From: an uncultured Coriobacteriaceae bacterium
GTDB lineage: Bacteria > Actinomycetota > Coriobacteriia > Coriobacteriales > Atopobiaceae
NCBI GenBank assembly: GCA_902798915.1
Contig: CADBYM010000002.1
Coordinates: 124,001 to 188,000 of the forward strand
Length of the DNA stretch: 64,000 nt
Reading direction: 5' to 3'
In this document: piece after piece, positions 18,423 through 27,527 of the stretch
Position numbering within the stretch: position 1 is the first letter of the stretch
How the letters are laid out: every line of letters starts with the position of its first letter
Position numbers and translations under genes: made by a program
The notes under the pieces: model-generated
Seen by the model: only the letters and a program-made list of their open reading frames with translations
What the model was told of the DNA's origin: nothing
The model's database searches: none

Positions 18423-19247
18423 TTACAGAAGCGCCAGCAGATAGCGACCCACACCCGCGTCGTCATTGCTTGGGGCCACATGGTCTGCAACGGCACGTAC
18501 CGCCTCGGTGGCATTTGCCATGGCGACGCCATCACCCGCGACTTGCAGCATGGATGCATCGTTGTCCTCGTCGCCAAAGGCGACGGCAGACGCAACGGGT
18601 ACGCCCAAGTGCTCGCACAACCAGAGAAGCGCCGTACCCTTCGAGACGCCCGGCGCCATGAGCTCCAAGTCGTTGCGGTCTCCGCGAGCGAACGAGAAGC
18701 ATCCCACCTCGCGCGCCACGGCCTCCAGACGATCGCGAATGCCGAGGTCACCAAAGAAGCAGGTAAGCTTCTCCACGCAGGTTGCCCGCTCCACGATCTG
18801 CGGCACCATGAGGTTCACCGGCGTGCGCACCCTGCGCAAGGTCTCTAAGGTCGCGGGATCGATGCCCAGTGTGCCCATGGAGTCGTACCGCGCCCGCTCA
18901 GAGTACACCACCCCATCCGCAAACACATCGAAGGTCATAGGCCAGTCCCGTACCCGGGCATACAGGGTCAGCACTCCGTCCTTGTCGATGCCCGAACTCA
19001 TGAGGTTTGCTCCGGCACGCACGTCATGCACCACCCCGCCATTGGCGCCAATGACGTAGCGCACCGCATCATGTGCGAGAATTTCTTCCGGAACGCCTAT
19101 AACCGGTCGCCCCGTGCAGGGCACAAAGGGAATGCCGCGCTCGGCCAAAAGGTCGAGCGCGTACGCGTTCTGCGGCGGAAGCGACTTATCGCTCGCGAGG
19201 AGCGTGCCATCCATGTCACAGAAGACGATGGCCGGCGCCAGAGCCAA
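18423..19247 (-). CDS. HAD superfamily (Cof-type) phosphatase
   Basis: The 274-residue product is a Cof/IIB HAD hydrolase: FCDMDGTLLASD gives the nucleophile D11 and D13, and GDEDNDASML near the C-terminus is the metal-binding motif. These enzymes dephosphorylate sugar phosphates, flavin or other small phosphate esters; substrate cannot be told. The only start that keeps the first motif is a TTG at 19247 with AGGGGG seven bases upstream, which overlaps the end of the citrate synthase region. The gap to gltA is ten bases, so the two are probably co-transcribed. Confidence 0.85.
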   Translation of the reverse strand: MALAPAIVFCDMDGTLLASDKSLPPQNAYALDLLAERGIPFVPCTGRPVIGVPEEILAHDAVRYVIGANGGVVHDVRAGANLMSSGIDKDGVLTLYARVRDWPMTFDVFADGVVYSERARYDSMGTLGIDPATLETLRRVRTPVNLMVPQIVERATCVEKLTCFFGDLGIRDRLEAVAREVGCFSFARGDRNDLELMAPGVSKGTALLWLCEHLGVPVASAVAFGDEDNDASMLQVAGDGVAMANATEAVRAVADHVAPSNDDAGVGRYLLALL

Positions 19248-19256
19248 CGCTACCCC

Positions 19257-20711
19257 CTACTTGCGCTTGGGCAGCGACACGTAGGTGCGCTCGTCCATGC
19301 ACGAGTTGTAGGCCGGCCGAATGATGCGTGCCGCGCCATAGAGCTCCTCCATACGGTGCGCTGCCCAGCCCGCCATGCGCGCGATGGCAAAGATCGGCGT
19401 GAACAGGTCCTGGGGGATGTGCAGCATCGAATACACGAACCCCGTGTACATGTCGATGTTCGTCGAGATGGGCTTCGTGATGCCACGAACGTCGCGCATG
19501 AGCAACGGTCCAAGGCGTTCGACACGCTTGATGAGCTCGAACTTCTCGCGCTCGCCGCACTCGTCGGCAAGCTTGCCCGCATACCTCTTCACAATCTCGG
19601 CGCGCGGATCCGTCACCGTATAGACCGCATGACCAAGACCATAGATGAGGCCCGAACGGTCGAATGCGTCACGCTTCAGGATGCGCGTGAGGTATGCCGC
19701 GAGCTCATCGTCGTTCTCCCAGTCCCGTACGTTGGCCGCGATGTCGTCAATCATCTCGCCCGCCTTGTAATTGGCACCTCCGTGCTTGGGTCCCTTAAGC
19801 GAGCCAAGCGCAGCTGCATAGGCAGAGTAGGCATCGGTTCCCGAGGACGAAAGCACGCGGGTGGCGAAGGTTGAGTTGTTGCCTCCGCCATGCTCCGCAT
19901 GCAGCATGAGCATGACGTCAAGCAGCAACGCCTCGTCGCGCGTGAAGCCTTCGTCCCCACGCAGGACGTCGAGAATGCTCTCGGCAACGGAGTATTCCTC
20001 ACGCGCGGGCGGGATGGCAAACTTGCGGTCCTCCTGACTGGCCCGATAGGCGGCGTGAGCAACGCTCGCCACACGCGGCCACCTTCCCAGCAAAGAGAGC
20101 GCCACGTCCACCTCGTGCACGGGCGACACATCGTCGGGCGTCGGGTCGAACGCATAGAGCAGCAGCGTTGCGCGCTGCAGCACGTTCATGATGGACTGGC
20201 TGTACGTCGTGCGAGGGAAGGTCTGCAGGTAGCCCTCGGGCAGCTGACGACGCGATGCGACGCGCGCGTTGAAGTCGGCCAGCTGAGCCTCGTTGGGAAG
20301 CGCACCTGCCAGCAACAGGTAGGCAACCTCCTCGTAGCCAAAGCGATTGTCGGAGAAGCTACCTTCCACCAAGTCGCTCATCTTGTAGCCACGAAGCGTG
20401 AGCTCGCCCTTGTCGGGAACCACTCGACCACCCTCGCGCTTGTAGCCATGCACGCTCGAGATGGTAGTGAGACCGACGAGCACGCCCGAGCCGTCGGCAT
20501 TGCGCAAGCCGCGTTTGACGTCGTAGCGATCATAGAGGTCGCTGGGGATTGCCCCGACATGGTTCATTCCGTCGTAGAGCTGCTGCGCCGCAGGCGGTAT
20601 GCCCAGCGACACTGACGGCATGGGATAGTTGTCGGCCTCGTGCTCGAACGCCGAGGTCTCCCTATCGGAGAGGAAGGTGCGGATGCGTTCCCGAATCTGT
20701 GGCATGGGCAT
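19257..20711 (-). CDS. gltA: Citrate synthase
   Basis: The enzyme condenses oxaloacetate with acetyl-CoA. The 484-residue product has the family residues: H274 in HAEHGGGNNS, the catalytic triad H310 (GPKHGGAN), H361 (GLGHAVYT) and D420 (NIDMYTGF). A 60-residue N-terminal extension before the core is typical of a Firmicute/Clostridial type of citrate synthase; 2-methylcitrate synthase activity cannot be excluded. ATG at 20711 follows AAGGGGG. No other TCA-cycle genes are near, so it may supply 2-oxoglutarate for glutamate synthesis. Confidence 0.92.
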   Translation of the reverse strand: MPMPQIRERIRTFLSDRETSAFEHEADNYPMPSVSLGIPPAAQQLYDGMNHVGAIPSDLYDRYDVKRGLRNADGSGVLVGLTTISSVHGYKREGGRVVPDKGELTLRGYKMSDLVEGSFSDNRFGYEEVAYLLLAGALPNEAQLADFNARVASRRQLPEGYLQTFPRTTYSQSIMNVLQRATLLLYAFDPTPDDVSPVHEVDVALSLLGRWPRVASVAHAAYRASQEDRKFAIPPAREEYSVAESILDVLRGDEGFTRDEALLLDVMLMLHAEHGGGNNSTFATRVLSSSGTDAYSAYAAALGSLKGPKHGGANYKAGEMIDDIAANVRDWENDDELAAYLTRILKRDAFDRSGLIYGLGHAVYTVTDPRAEIVKRYAGKLADECGEREKFELIKRVERLGPLLMRDVRGITKPISTNIDMYTGFVYSMLHIPQDLFTPIFAIARMAGWAAHRMEELYGAARIIRPAYNSCMDERTYVSLPKRK

Positions 20712-20728
20712 TGCTCGACCCCCTTACC

Positions 20729-21025
20729 CTAGAGCCTATACATGAAGTTGAATACCTCTTCGCGCTGCATGCTAATCTGTACGCCCAGCTCTTCCGAGAG
20801 GGCGTTAAGTTGCGTCTGAAGGTCTGCGAACGGAACGGTTGCCGAACCGAGGTCAACGAGCATCGTCATCGTAAAGATGCCCTGCAAGATGGTCTGTGAG
20901 ATGTCGAGGATATTGGCATCGCACGTGGCCAAGGCACCCGCAACAGCCGCGACGATACCCGACCGATCGCTTCCCAGCACCGTTATGATTGCGCGGCCTT
21001 GTACGGCCGCATCGTTTGCGCTCAT
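20729..21025 (-). CDS. ACT domain protein (UPF0237 type)
   Basis: The 98-residue product begins RAIITVLGSDRSGIVAAVAGALATCDANILDISQTI, the conserved ligand-binding edge of a single ACT domain (split here: ITVLGSDRSGIV and NILDISQTI). These small proteins are thought to sense amino acids or act in regulation; a Streptococcus homologue is called a glycine-cleavage-regulator-like protein. The ATG at 21025 follows GGGGGAG. It ends 17 bases before gltA, so it is probably the first gene of an ACT-gltA-HAD operon. Confidence 0.85.
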   Translation of the reverse strand: MSANDAAVQGRAIITVLGSDRSGIVAAVAGALATCDANILDISQTILQGIFTMTMLVDLGSATVPFADLQTQLNALSEELGVQISMQREEVFNFMYRL

Positions 21026-21094
21026 GTTGTCTCCCCCAAACCGCACTCGATAAAGAATTATTGTAGCAAAGCGCAGCCTGTACCACATCATGAC

Positions 21095-21140
21095 AAAAGC
21101 CACCTCGTGACCAGCACCGTAGAACGGGACACGAGGTAGC
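21095..21140 (-). terminator. Intrinsic terminator after carD
   Basis: On the minus strand GCTACCTCGTG (21140-21130) pairs with CACGAGGTGGC (21109-21099), with one G-U pair, and TTTT follows (21098-21095). It is 30 bases after the carD stop. Confidence 0.65.
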
Positions 21141-21170
21141 TTCTTGCCACTACGGAACAGGCGCGAAGGG

Positions 21171-21665
21171 TTAGTTCTCCGACTCGTCAACACGCTGCTC
21201 AAAGAGCAGGCGCACGTCATCCGGTGTCATCTCGAGCGCGACAGCAAGCTCCTCCAGCGAGCGCTGACTTGCCTGCTTCAGAATTCGCTCGTAGACCACA
21301 GGAGGCTTCTTGTTGCGCGCGCGCGTATCGGCGATGCGCTTCCTGAAGGTCTTGACGATGCGCACCGAGTCCTTGCAGGAACCAGTACGAATCTTCTGCC
21401 GGAAGTGCTCCTCCTCAATCGCATTGCTCTTGCCGGTATACGGATCGACCGACATCTCCGGGTACTCATTGATAATCTCGATGGCCTCTTGGCGAGAAAG
21501 GATGGGCCTGAGCTTATCGGCGCTTGCCAATGGATAGCTTATGCGCATGGGATGGCGCTGACCGACGGGCATCAACTGGTAGACGGCAAAGGGCTCTTCG
21601 ACGACTCCTTCGACCTTGCAAACTCCTTGACCGGGGTGAACAATGAACTCACCGACACTAAACAT
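21171..21665 (-). CDS. carD: CarD family transcriptional regulator
   Basis: CarD binds RNA polymerase beta and stabilises open promoter complexes. The 164-residue product has the N-terminal CarD/TRCF RNAP-interaction domain (FSVGEFIVHPGQGVCKVEGV) and a C-terminal helical DNA-binding part (KTFRKRIADTRARNKKPPV...). Length equals that of mycobacterial/clostridial CarD-like proteins. GGGAGG precedes the ATG. It has its own terminator at 21095-21140, so it is monocistronic. Confidence 0.88.
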   Translation of the reverse strand: MFSVGEFIVHPGQGVCKVEGVVEEPFAVYQLMPVGQRHPMRISYPLASADKLRPILSRQEAIEIINEYPEMSVDPYTGKSNAIEEEHFRQKIRTGSCKDSVRIVKTFRKRIADTRARNKKPPVVYERILKQASQRSLEELAVALEMTPDDVRLLFEQRVDESEN

Positions 21666-21758
21666 GGAAACTCCTCCCGATAGCCGAGAAGATTATACCA
21701 CACGCCTATAGAGTTGTGCACTTTATGTGAATATGGTTGAGTGGAGCAGCAATGCCCC

Positions 21759-23714
21759 TTATTTTGATTTGTTTTCCTCGCAGCATCCGACAATCCAGGC
21801 GACCAGATTCGCCTCCGCAGTGCCCGAAACCTCGGCAAGAACGTGCCCCTGCCCCCACACAGGCGTAAAGGCAACGTCGGTCACCTGCTCATGGGAGCTG
21901 AGTGCAAGCGCCAAGTTCGCTTCAGTACAGAGCGACGTATCGGTCTGGAAAAGCCCGGAGTTCACGCGCCAATGCGGTGCGACAACCGACGTCCCGGCAC
22001 CTTCGCAGGCGTCAAGCAAGAAGTAGAGCGGATCGAACATGCCCATGCGCGTCTGCATGTCGGTGCCAAGGGAATCCACGACGTCGAGGTCGCCAGTCCA
22101 GTCATGAACAAGCGTCGCGTCGAAGCCGTCCGCCTTGGCATAGGTGGCACTACCTCGAATGATTAGATCGCGCATCATACCGCTGAAATGCAGTGAGCCA
22201 TTGTCGTCCACACCAAAGAGCTGGTTGACCACCGTCGAACGGTCCGGCGCGTCAAAGGCGCCGACGTCCTTTGCCGCATCCTTGAGGTGGCGCACGAAGT
22301 CGCCAATGCTCGAGATGCGTACGGTGGCGCGCGTCTCGTTGAAGGTAAGCCACCACGCATCCGCGTTGAGGTCGTTCACATAGTCACTCTGGGTGTTGTA
22401 TACCACCGATTGAACTTGCGTCATGCCCTCGCCGTGCCGCGGCGACTCCCCCATCGCCATGCCCGCAGCCTGCGCAGAGGCGTCACCCGTCGCCATGTCC
22501 ACATCCGCGCTACCCGATCCCGCGCTTCGCAGCGCCGGATCCCCGGGAAAGCTCGCGTTGAGCACGTGCTGAGGGGTATAGGTGTAAGGAAAGGGGGTGT
22601 TCTCAAAGAATGCGGTCGCACTGTCCTGGATTAGGTTTACCAAGTAGGCATAGTACGTACCGTCGGCAAATATCTCGCCCGACGTCTCGTCGAGCGCAAG
22701 GGGCTGACCGCCCGCGTCGCGAAATCCGAGCTCATTGATGTAGTCGCCGTATGCAACGGCGAGGTCGCGGGAGAGCAACCTCGTCCATGTGCCGTCAGCA
22801 CGCGAGCCGGTATCGACGTACTGGCCCATCATCCACTCGTAGGCGGCATCCGCCGCGTCAAACGAAGTGACCGGGCACCAAGACGCCGAGCCAAACGTTG
22901 CATCGGAGAGGGGCTCTCCCTCAGCGTCATGCGTTGCCGCACCGATCTCCTCCAAATAAGGCGCATAGAGGGCACTGTCGCCCGAGGCTCCCATGATGGC
23001 GCTCATCCCGCCGCCCATGCTAAACCCGCACGTGAAGATGCGATCCATGCTCCCGGGAAGAACCGCCGCGTTGTAGCGCAGATAGCGAACCGCAGCCTTG
23101 AAGTCAACTACGGGCCAAGGATCCCCACCGGAGTACGCGCCACCTCCCGCACTCTCGAATCCTGCCGTACGGCCCCGAAAGCCCGCATACACATACACGA
23201 AGCCAGCCTTGAGGTAGCCCTCAAGGCCCGCATAGGAGTAGCTCGTAGGGCTTACCTGCGCGTTGAGCGTGCCTGAGTTTATAGGCATGACCACAGGGGC
23301 GGTGCGAGCGGTGAACGTACCCACGGTCGTACGCTCGTTTACCGTACAGGAATACGTACGGCCGTTTTCCTCGGCCGTAAGGTATGCCCCCGGCACGAAT
23401 ATAGCCAACGACTCGTAGGTCTCGGACGCGGGATCCAGGCAGTAGGGGATGCCCAGCTGATAAAAGATGCCATTATCGGAGTCGAACTTCCAGGCACCCA
23501 TATCGATGGCAAGCTTCTTGAATTCGTCCAGATCCACCTCGGGCTCGGCCGGCTCCTCCACCTCGGACTCAACTTCCCGCTGTTCCTTCGGTGGCTGCTC
23601 GTCCGCACTCAACCCTTGGGGACCATCCTGCCCGACGCACCCGGCGACCGCTAGGGCAGAGCCCGCGGTCAACAACGACACGAATTCTCTTCTTGTGCAG
23701 CTGGTACCGTCCAC
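21759..23714 (-). CDS. Tannase-like alpha/beta-hydrolase lipoprotein (Tat-exported)
   Basis: The 651-residue product starts with a twin-arginine signal (CTRREFVSLL, R8-R9) that ends in a lipobox (AVAGC, C26), so it is probably a folded, lipid-anchored surface protein. The fold is alpha/beta hydrolase with GFSMGGG (nucleophile S232), a VDFKAAVRYLRYN block and a late VWGQGH histidine motif; this set resembles subtype B tannases. It may cleave gallate or other esters outside the cell. GTG at 23714 follows GAGGGGG at short spacing; longer starts would bury the Tat signal. Enzyme specificity is inferred only. Confidence 0.75.
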   Translation of the reverse strand: MDGTSCTRREFVSLLTAGSALAVAGCVGQDGPQGLSADEQPPKEQREVESEVEEPAEPEVDLDEFKKLAIDMGAWKFDSDNGIFYQLGIPYCLDPASETYESLAIFVPGAYLTAEENGRTYSCTVNERTTVGTFTARTAPVVMPINSGTLNAQVSPTSYSYAGLEGYLKAGFVYVYAGFRGRTAGFESAGGGAYSGGDPWPVVDFKAAVRYLRYNAAVLPGSMDRIFTCGFSMGGGMSAIMGASGDSALYAPYLEEIGAATHDAEGEPLSDATFGSASWCPVTSFDAADAAYEWMMGQYVDTGSRADGTWTRLLSRDLAVAYGDYINELGFRDAGGQPLALDETSGEIFADGTYYAYLVNLIQDSATAFFENTPFPYTYTPQHVLNASFPGDPALRSAGSGSADVDMATGDASAQAAGMAMGESPRHGEGMTQVQSVVYNTQSDYVNDLNADAWWLTFNETRATVRISSIGDFVRHLKDAAKDVGAFDAPDRSTVVNQLFGVDDNGSLHFSGMMRDLIIRGSATYAKADGFDATLVHDWTGDLDVVDSLGTDMQTRMGMFDPLYFLLDACEGAGTSVVAPHWRVNSGLFQTDTSLCTEANLALALSSHEQVTDVAFTPVWGQGHVLAEVSGTAEANLVAWIVGCCEENKSK

Positions 23715-23813
23715 AAGTCCCCCCTCGCTCGACTCACGACATTGTACGCGCGCAGGACCTGCGAATGTGCAAGTATGGATAAGAACAGACACTAACCAGA
23801 TGAGGGGGCACCC

Positions 23814-24110
23814 ATGGCCGACAATCAATCCGTACGCAGGGTTCGTCTGCGGTTCGAGGGCGAGGTACAGGGCGTCGGGTTCCGTTGGACCTCGCGTGCG
23901 CTCGCCAACAAGATTGGCGCCACTGGCTGGGTGCGCAATGAGTGGGATGGCAGCGTAAGCATGGAGCTACAGGGCACGACACGCCAGATAGCGGAGTTCT
24001 TTGGCGGCCTTGGTCATGCGTGGGGTCGCTACCAGCCTTCATATGTAATAGCCGAAAGCGAGGACATCAAACCCCTCGAGAGCGAGTACGACTTTCGCGT
24101 ACGCTTCTGA
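23814..24110 (+). CDS. acyP: Acylphosphatase
   Basis: The 98-residue product hydrolyses acyl phosphates such as carbamoyl or acetyl phosphate. The signature GEVQGVGFRW contains the phosphate-binding loop with R24, and N42 in WVRNEWDGSV is the catalytic asparagine. Length is typical. It is transcribed divergently from the tannase-like gene; the gap holds both start regions. Confidence 0.93.
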   Translation: MADNQSVRRVRLRFEGEVQGVGFRWTSRALANKIGATGWVRNEWDGSVSMELQGTTRQIAEFFGGLGHAWGRYQPSYVIAESEDIKPLESEYDFRVRF

Positions 24111-24135
24111 CGGTAGGACAGCAAAGAGACAAGAG

Positions 24136-24170
24136 GGGGCAGGTCATCCTTCATGCAGATGACCTGCCCC
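24136..24170. terminator. 13-bp hairpin at convergent junction
   Basis: GGGGCAGGTCATC (24136-24148) pairs perfectly with GATGACCTGCCCC (24158-24170) around a nine-base loop, between the acylphosphatase and aquaporin stops. Confidence 0.6.
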
Positions 24171-24196
24171 TCGTTACCAATCGCGGAGGTTTGTGG

Positions 24197-24889
24197 CTAC
24201 TCGTCCGACTCGAGCGCGCCGTAGGTGATGGCAGCCAGAGCTGCACCCACGAGCGGACCGACGATAAACACCCACAGGGAGGCAATCGGCGCGAAGTTGC
24301 CCGTGAAGATGGCCACGAGCGCGGGCCCGAAGCTGCGGGCGGGGTTGACAGAGGTGCCGGTGAGACCAATGCCGAAGATGTGCACGAAGGTGAGCGTCAG
24401 GCCAATCACCAGACCGGCGAGCGAGCCATGACGGAACTTGGACGATGTGACGCCCAAGATGGCGAGCACAAAGATGAAGGTGAGCAGGCACTCAACGATA
24501 AGGCCAGCAACGAAGCTGCCGTTGACGCCCGCCAGGCCGTTAGAGCCCAAGCCTCCCGTCTGGTCGGGCACACCGCCCAAGCCGAAGATGCCCAGGAGCA
24601 GAAGGGCGCCCGTCAGAGCACCTGCAAGCTGAGCGATCACATAGCCGACGAAGTCCTTGCCCTTCAGCCCGCCACTCATGAAGACGGCCAGCGAGACCGC
24701 CGGGTTGATGTGGCATCCCGAGATGTTGCCGATGCTGTAGGCCATCGCAACGATCGAGAGGCCAAAGGCCAGTGCGGTGAGCAGGTACCCGCTCCCGTTG
24801 GCAGCATCGCAGCCCACGAGCATAGCGGTGCCGCATCCCAGTGTGGTTAAGGTAAGCGTGCCGATGAACTCTGCAATGTACTTCTTCAT
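24197..24889 (-). CDS. Aquaporin (AqpZ-like water channel)
   Basis: The 230-residue product is a six-helix MIP channel with both pore loops: INPAVS (N62) and VNPARS (N182). H170 and R185 match the narrow selectivity filter of water-specific channels. Glycerol facilitators usually have NPARD after the second loop; here it is NPARS, favouring water. ATG at 24889 follows GGAAGG; the in-frame extension upstream is not needed. No glycerol genes are adjacent. Confidence 0.9.
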   Translation of the reverse strand: MKKYIAEFIGTLTLTTLGCGTAMLVGCDAANGSGYLLTALAFGLSIVAMAYSIGNISGCHINPAVSLAVFMSGGLKGKDFVGYVIAQLAGALTGALLLLGIFGLGGVPDQTGGLGSNGLAGVNGSFVAGLIVECLLTFIFVLAILGVTSSKFRHGSLAGLVIGLTLTFVHIFGIGLTGTSVNPARSFGPALVAIFTGNFAPIASLWVFIVGPLVGAALAAITYGALESDE

Positions 24890-24995
24890 CCGTGTTTCCT
24901 TCCTTCCGTACGTTGCAAAAACGTGGAGATATTGTAGGCCCACAGTGGTTCAAGGCGCAAGAGTAAAAATGAACGGTTGCCTTGTGGGGTGGCCG

Positions 24996-26075
24996 TCAGT
25001 CCAGCGTCACGAGCAGTTCCATGAGGTCCTGGAAGAACGGGCGCGGATCATGCTTCGCGACGAACCCGCCCTGGAAGTAGCCATGGTCCACGCGTAGATC
25101 GGGCATAACGTTCCAGATGCCCTTCTCGACGCGATCCCTCTCAAGCTGCTTCTGCGGCGCACCGAAAGGTGCGCGTGCGGAAATGGTGTTTACCAGCCCA
25201 TCGTTGGCATGCCATGCGTCATCCACTACGCAACCTGCCGCCGTCGTACCACAGTAGCGACCCAGGAGCATGGAGGTCCGCACGAAGAGCGGGTCAACCA
25301 CGTCGAGGTCGGGCGAGCGCGTCCCGTCCACCCCTGCCAGCGTGGCGTCGCACGCCACGCTGAGATAGTACACGTCCGGCAGGGTCGAGATGCGCGCGTT
25401 CAGCGCCTGCGCGTTGTCGAGCAGCATGTCGAAGCTCGCCCAATCGCGCTGATCGCGACCATCCGTGCGAATTCTCGTCCTCGACTTCATCAGTCGGTCC
25501 AACAACCGATACTTCAGGCCAACCCTGATGCGCTTGGTATCGAATTCGGGATCGAGCACCATGTCGTAGGCGACGGTTCCGTTCGTCGGCGCGGCAAGCG
25601 TGACGATTGCCTTTATGCGCTCGCTCATGCCGCCCACAAAGAGCGGAGACAGGTCATCCGGTGCGGTCACCGCGCGCTCCGCCTCGCTGCCATTGGCGAG
25701 CAGCTCACTCAGGAGCCGAATTGTCGCCCCTCCGAAGGAATGGCCGATGAGCACCAGACGCACGTCCTCATCCCATGTAGGAATGAGCGGTCGACCCGTG
25801 AAGTCACGTCCAAAGCGCTCGTGCCGGTACTCACATGCGTGCGCCTGTCCGTAGTCGGTCCTGGCACCTGCCAACTGCGCGTAGAGCTCGCAGGCACGGT
25901 CCCACGCGCTTCCCTGCGGCGCCACGCTCGCCGCATATGCCTTGTGGCCCTGTTCACGGAGTTCCGCGACTATATCGCCCGAGGCACCTCCCCAGTAGGG
26001 CTTCTTCGCGTACCGCGCGTCGTACTGTCCGCACCCATTGAGACCGTGACAAAAGACATAGAAGACGCTCTCCAT
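24996..26075 (-). CDS. Lipase-like alpha/beta hydrolase (staphylococcal/Geobacillus lipase type)
   Basis: The 359-residue product begins close to the oxyanion strand (FCHGLNG) and has GHSFGG with nucleophile S113. Late motifs WHANDGLVNTISARAPFG and DHGYFQGG resemble the family I.5 lipases, which hold metal ions near these loops. No signal peptide follows from the ATG at 26075, so a cytoplasmic location is suggested, unusual for such lipases. The start has AAGGAGG directly upstream, inside a triplicated 18-base repeat. It is downstream of a beta-lactamase-fold gene on the same strand. Confidence 0.8.
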   Translation of the reverse strand: MESVFYVFCHGLNGCGQYDARYAKKPYWGGASGDIVAELREQGHKAYAASVAPQGSAWDRACELYAQLAGARTDYGQAHACEYRHERFGRDFTGRPLIPTWDEDVRLVLIGHSFGGATIRLLSELLANGSEAERAVTAPDDLSPLFVGGMSERIKAIVTLAAPTNGTVAYDMVLDPEFDTKRIRVGLKYRLLDRLMKSRTRIRTDGRDQRDWASFDMLLDNAQALNARISTLPDVYYLSVACDATLAGVDGTRSPDLDVVDPLFVRTSMLLGRYCGTTAAGCVVDDAWHANDGLVNTISARAPFGAPQKQLERDRVEKGIWNVMPDLRVDHGYFQGGFVAKHDPRPFFQDLMELLVTLD

Positions 26076-26129
26076 GTAATCCTCCTTGTTTAGATAATCC
26101 TCCTTGTTTAGATAATCCTCCTTGTTTAG
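26076..26129 (-). repeat. Three tandem 18-base repeats, each carrying a Shine-Dalgarno sequence
   Basis: On the minus strand CTAAACAAGGAGGATTAT occurs three times in a row; the last copy ends TTAC directly before the lipase ATG. Each unit contains AAGGAGG. The repeat length is a multiple of three, so copy changes keep any upstream frame. Only the last SD is correctly spaced. Confidence 0.85.
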
Positions 26130-26192
26130 AGCGGCCCCTCGCACATCGCATGCGACCACCTCGCTCAGGCCAATCCCGTAGGTCACCCCGAC

Positions 26193-27314
26193 CTAGGCAA
26201 CCGCCTTCAAGCCGCCGGCATATGCTGCCCCACCAAGCTGGGCCATGGTATCGAGCGCGGCAGGCTCGCTAAAGCCTTCGCCGCCGCACAGCGTCACGAG
26301 GATAAACGGCCTCTGTCCCTCAATGATGCCGCCGTCGTGACGCACGGTGGCAAGGGTGCCCGTCTTGTGAGCAAACACCACGCCCTGCGGCAAGCCCCGC
26401 GAGATGCACTCGCCGTCCTCCTGGGCCTCGAGTGCCTGCATCATGAGCTTGCTCATCTCGGCATTCACAAACTCCTCCTTGTACACCAGCTCGAGAAGTG
26501 CCGCCACGTCATTGGCCGACGTGTAGTTCTCCACACCGGCAGCCGACGCATCCAAGTCCATCATGCGCCGATTGACCTCGCTCGCCTTCAGGCCGAGCGC
26601 CTTGGCTTCTTTGTTGAAGGCATCCATTCCGCACGCATCGATAAGCACGTTGGTAGCCACGTTGTCGCTCTCGCTGATCATCTTGAACACGAGGTCCCTA
26701 TAGCTCACTTGCGCACCCGCACCATAGCCTTGCAGCGACCCAGTACCACCCACGATGTCGGTATCCTTGAGCGTGTACGCATCGTCTAGCGTGAAGGTCC
26801 CGTCAACCACCTGATGCAGGAATGTCTCGGCGATGAGCAGCTTGATCATGCTTGCGGAAGCCATCTTCTCGTCGCCGCGGATGTCCACGCTGGTGTTGGT
26901 ATTGAGGTCGATGGCACGAATGCACACCGTCATCCCCGACGCGTCCGCGATGCGATTGAAGTCCTCCGTCCAGCGCTTGGCCAGCGCCTCGTCGACCTTT
27001 GGCTCGGCCTCTGGTTCGGCTTTTGGTTCGGCTTTTGGTTCGGCTATTGGTGCAGGCTCGGGCTGCGGCTTCGGCACGCCTGCAGCGGCATCGTCTGCGG
27101 CGGCATCGGTCAAGACGTGAGCGGAACTCGCCGAATCCGAACCAGACTCTTCGACGGCACTCGTCTCGGCAGCATCCACGGGCGGTTCTGGCACTTGCTG
27201 CTGAGCATCGCCCCCACAACCAGTCAGCGCCGCAACACACAGCAGCGCACAGACGAATGCGAGAACGACATGGTGCAGTGGCAGAATACGACGGTTTTGG
27301 CCAAGCGTCAGCAT
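26193..27314 (-). CDS. Lipoprotein with class A beta-lactamase fold
   Basis: The 373-residue product has a lipoprotein signal (lipobox ALTGC, C33), an Ala/Asp/Glu linker with EPKAEPKAEPEAEPK repeats, and a serine hydrolase domain. SMIK (155-158), SDN (216-218) and KTG (317-319) match the class A active site. The omega-loop glutamate (ExxLN) is not evident, so true beta-lactam hydrolysis is uncertain and a DD-peptidase or other role is possible. It lies 117 bases upstream of the lipase gene on the same strand. ATG follows GAAAGGGG. Confidence 0.8.
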   Translation of the reverse strand: MLTLGQNRRILPLHHVVLAFVCALLCVAALTGCGGDAQQQVPEPPVDAAETSAVEESGSDSASSAHVLTDAAADDAAAGVPKPQPEPAPIAEPKAEPKAEPEAEPKVDEALAKRWTEDFNRIADASGMTVCIRAIDLNTNTSVDIRGDEKMASASMIKLLIAETFLHQVVDGTFTLDDAYTLKDTDIVGGTGSLQGYGAGAQVSYRDLVFKMISESDNVATNVLIDACGMDAFNKEAKALGLKASEVNRRMMDLDASAAGVENYTSANDVAALLELVYKEEFVNAEMSKLMMQALEAQEDGECISRGLPQGVVFAHKTGTLATVRHDGGIIEGQRPFILVTLCGGEGFSEPAALDTMAQLGGAAYAGGLKAVA

Positions 27315-27396
27315 GGGTCGCCCCTTTCAACGAGTGCAATGGAGCAATTGTACGCCTGAAGGCATGCGAAGCGACGTGAGCGACCCCGTCAAAGAA

Positions 27397-27422
27397 GGCC
27401 AACCGAAAGACAACGGTTGGCC
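27397..27422 (-). terminator. 9-bp hairpin with T-rich tail
   Basis: GGCCAACCG (27397-27405) and CGGTTGGCC (27414-27422) are inverted repeats. On the minus strand TTCTTT follows, and it lies 105 bases beyond the leader-like gene stop. The rest of 27315-27527 shows no gene. Confidence 0.45.
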
Positions 27423-27527
27423 AACGAATCTCAATCTGTTGACGTCAGGCGAGCACGTCCAAGAACGACGATGGCACCCCTCTTCGAACGCCTTGGACTA
27501 TCTACCGGAGGTCATGTCTGCGATCAC

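Noticed and set aside
26193..27314. True resistance beta-lactamase
   Set aside because: SxxK, SDN and KTG are present but the omega-loop glutamate is not evident, and the long lipoprotein linker fits wall enzymes as well.
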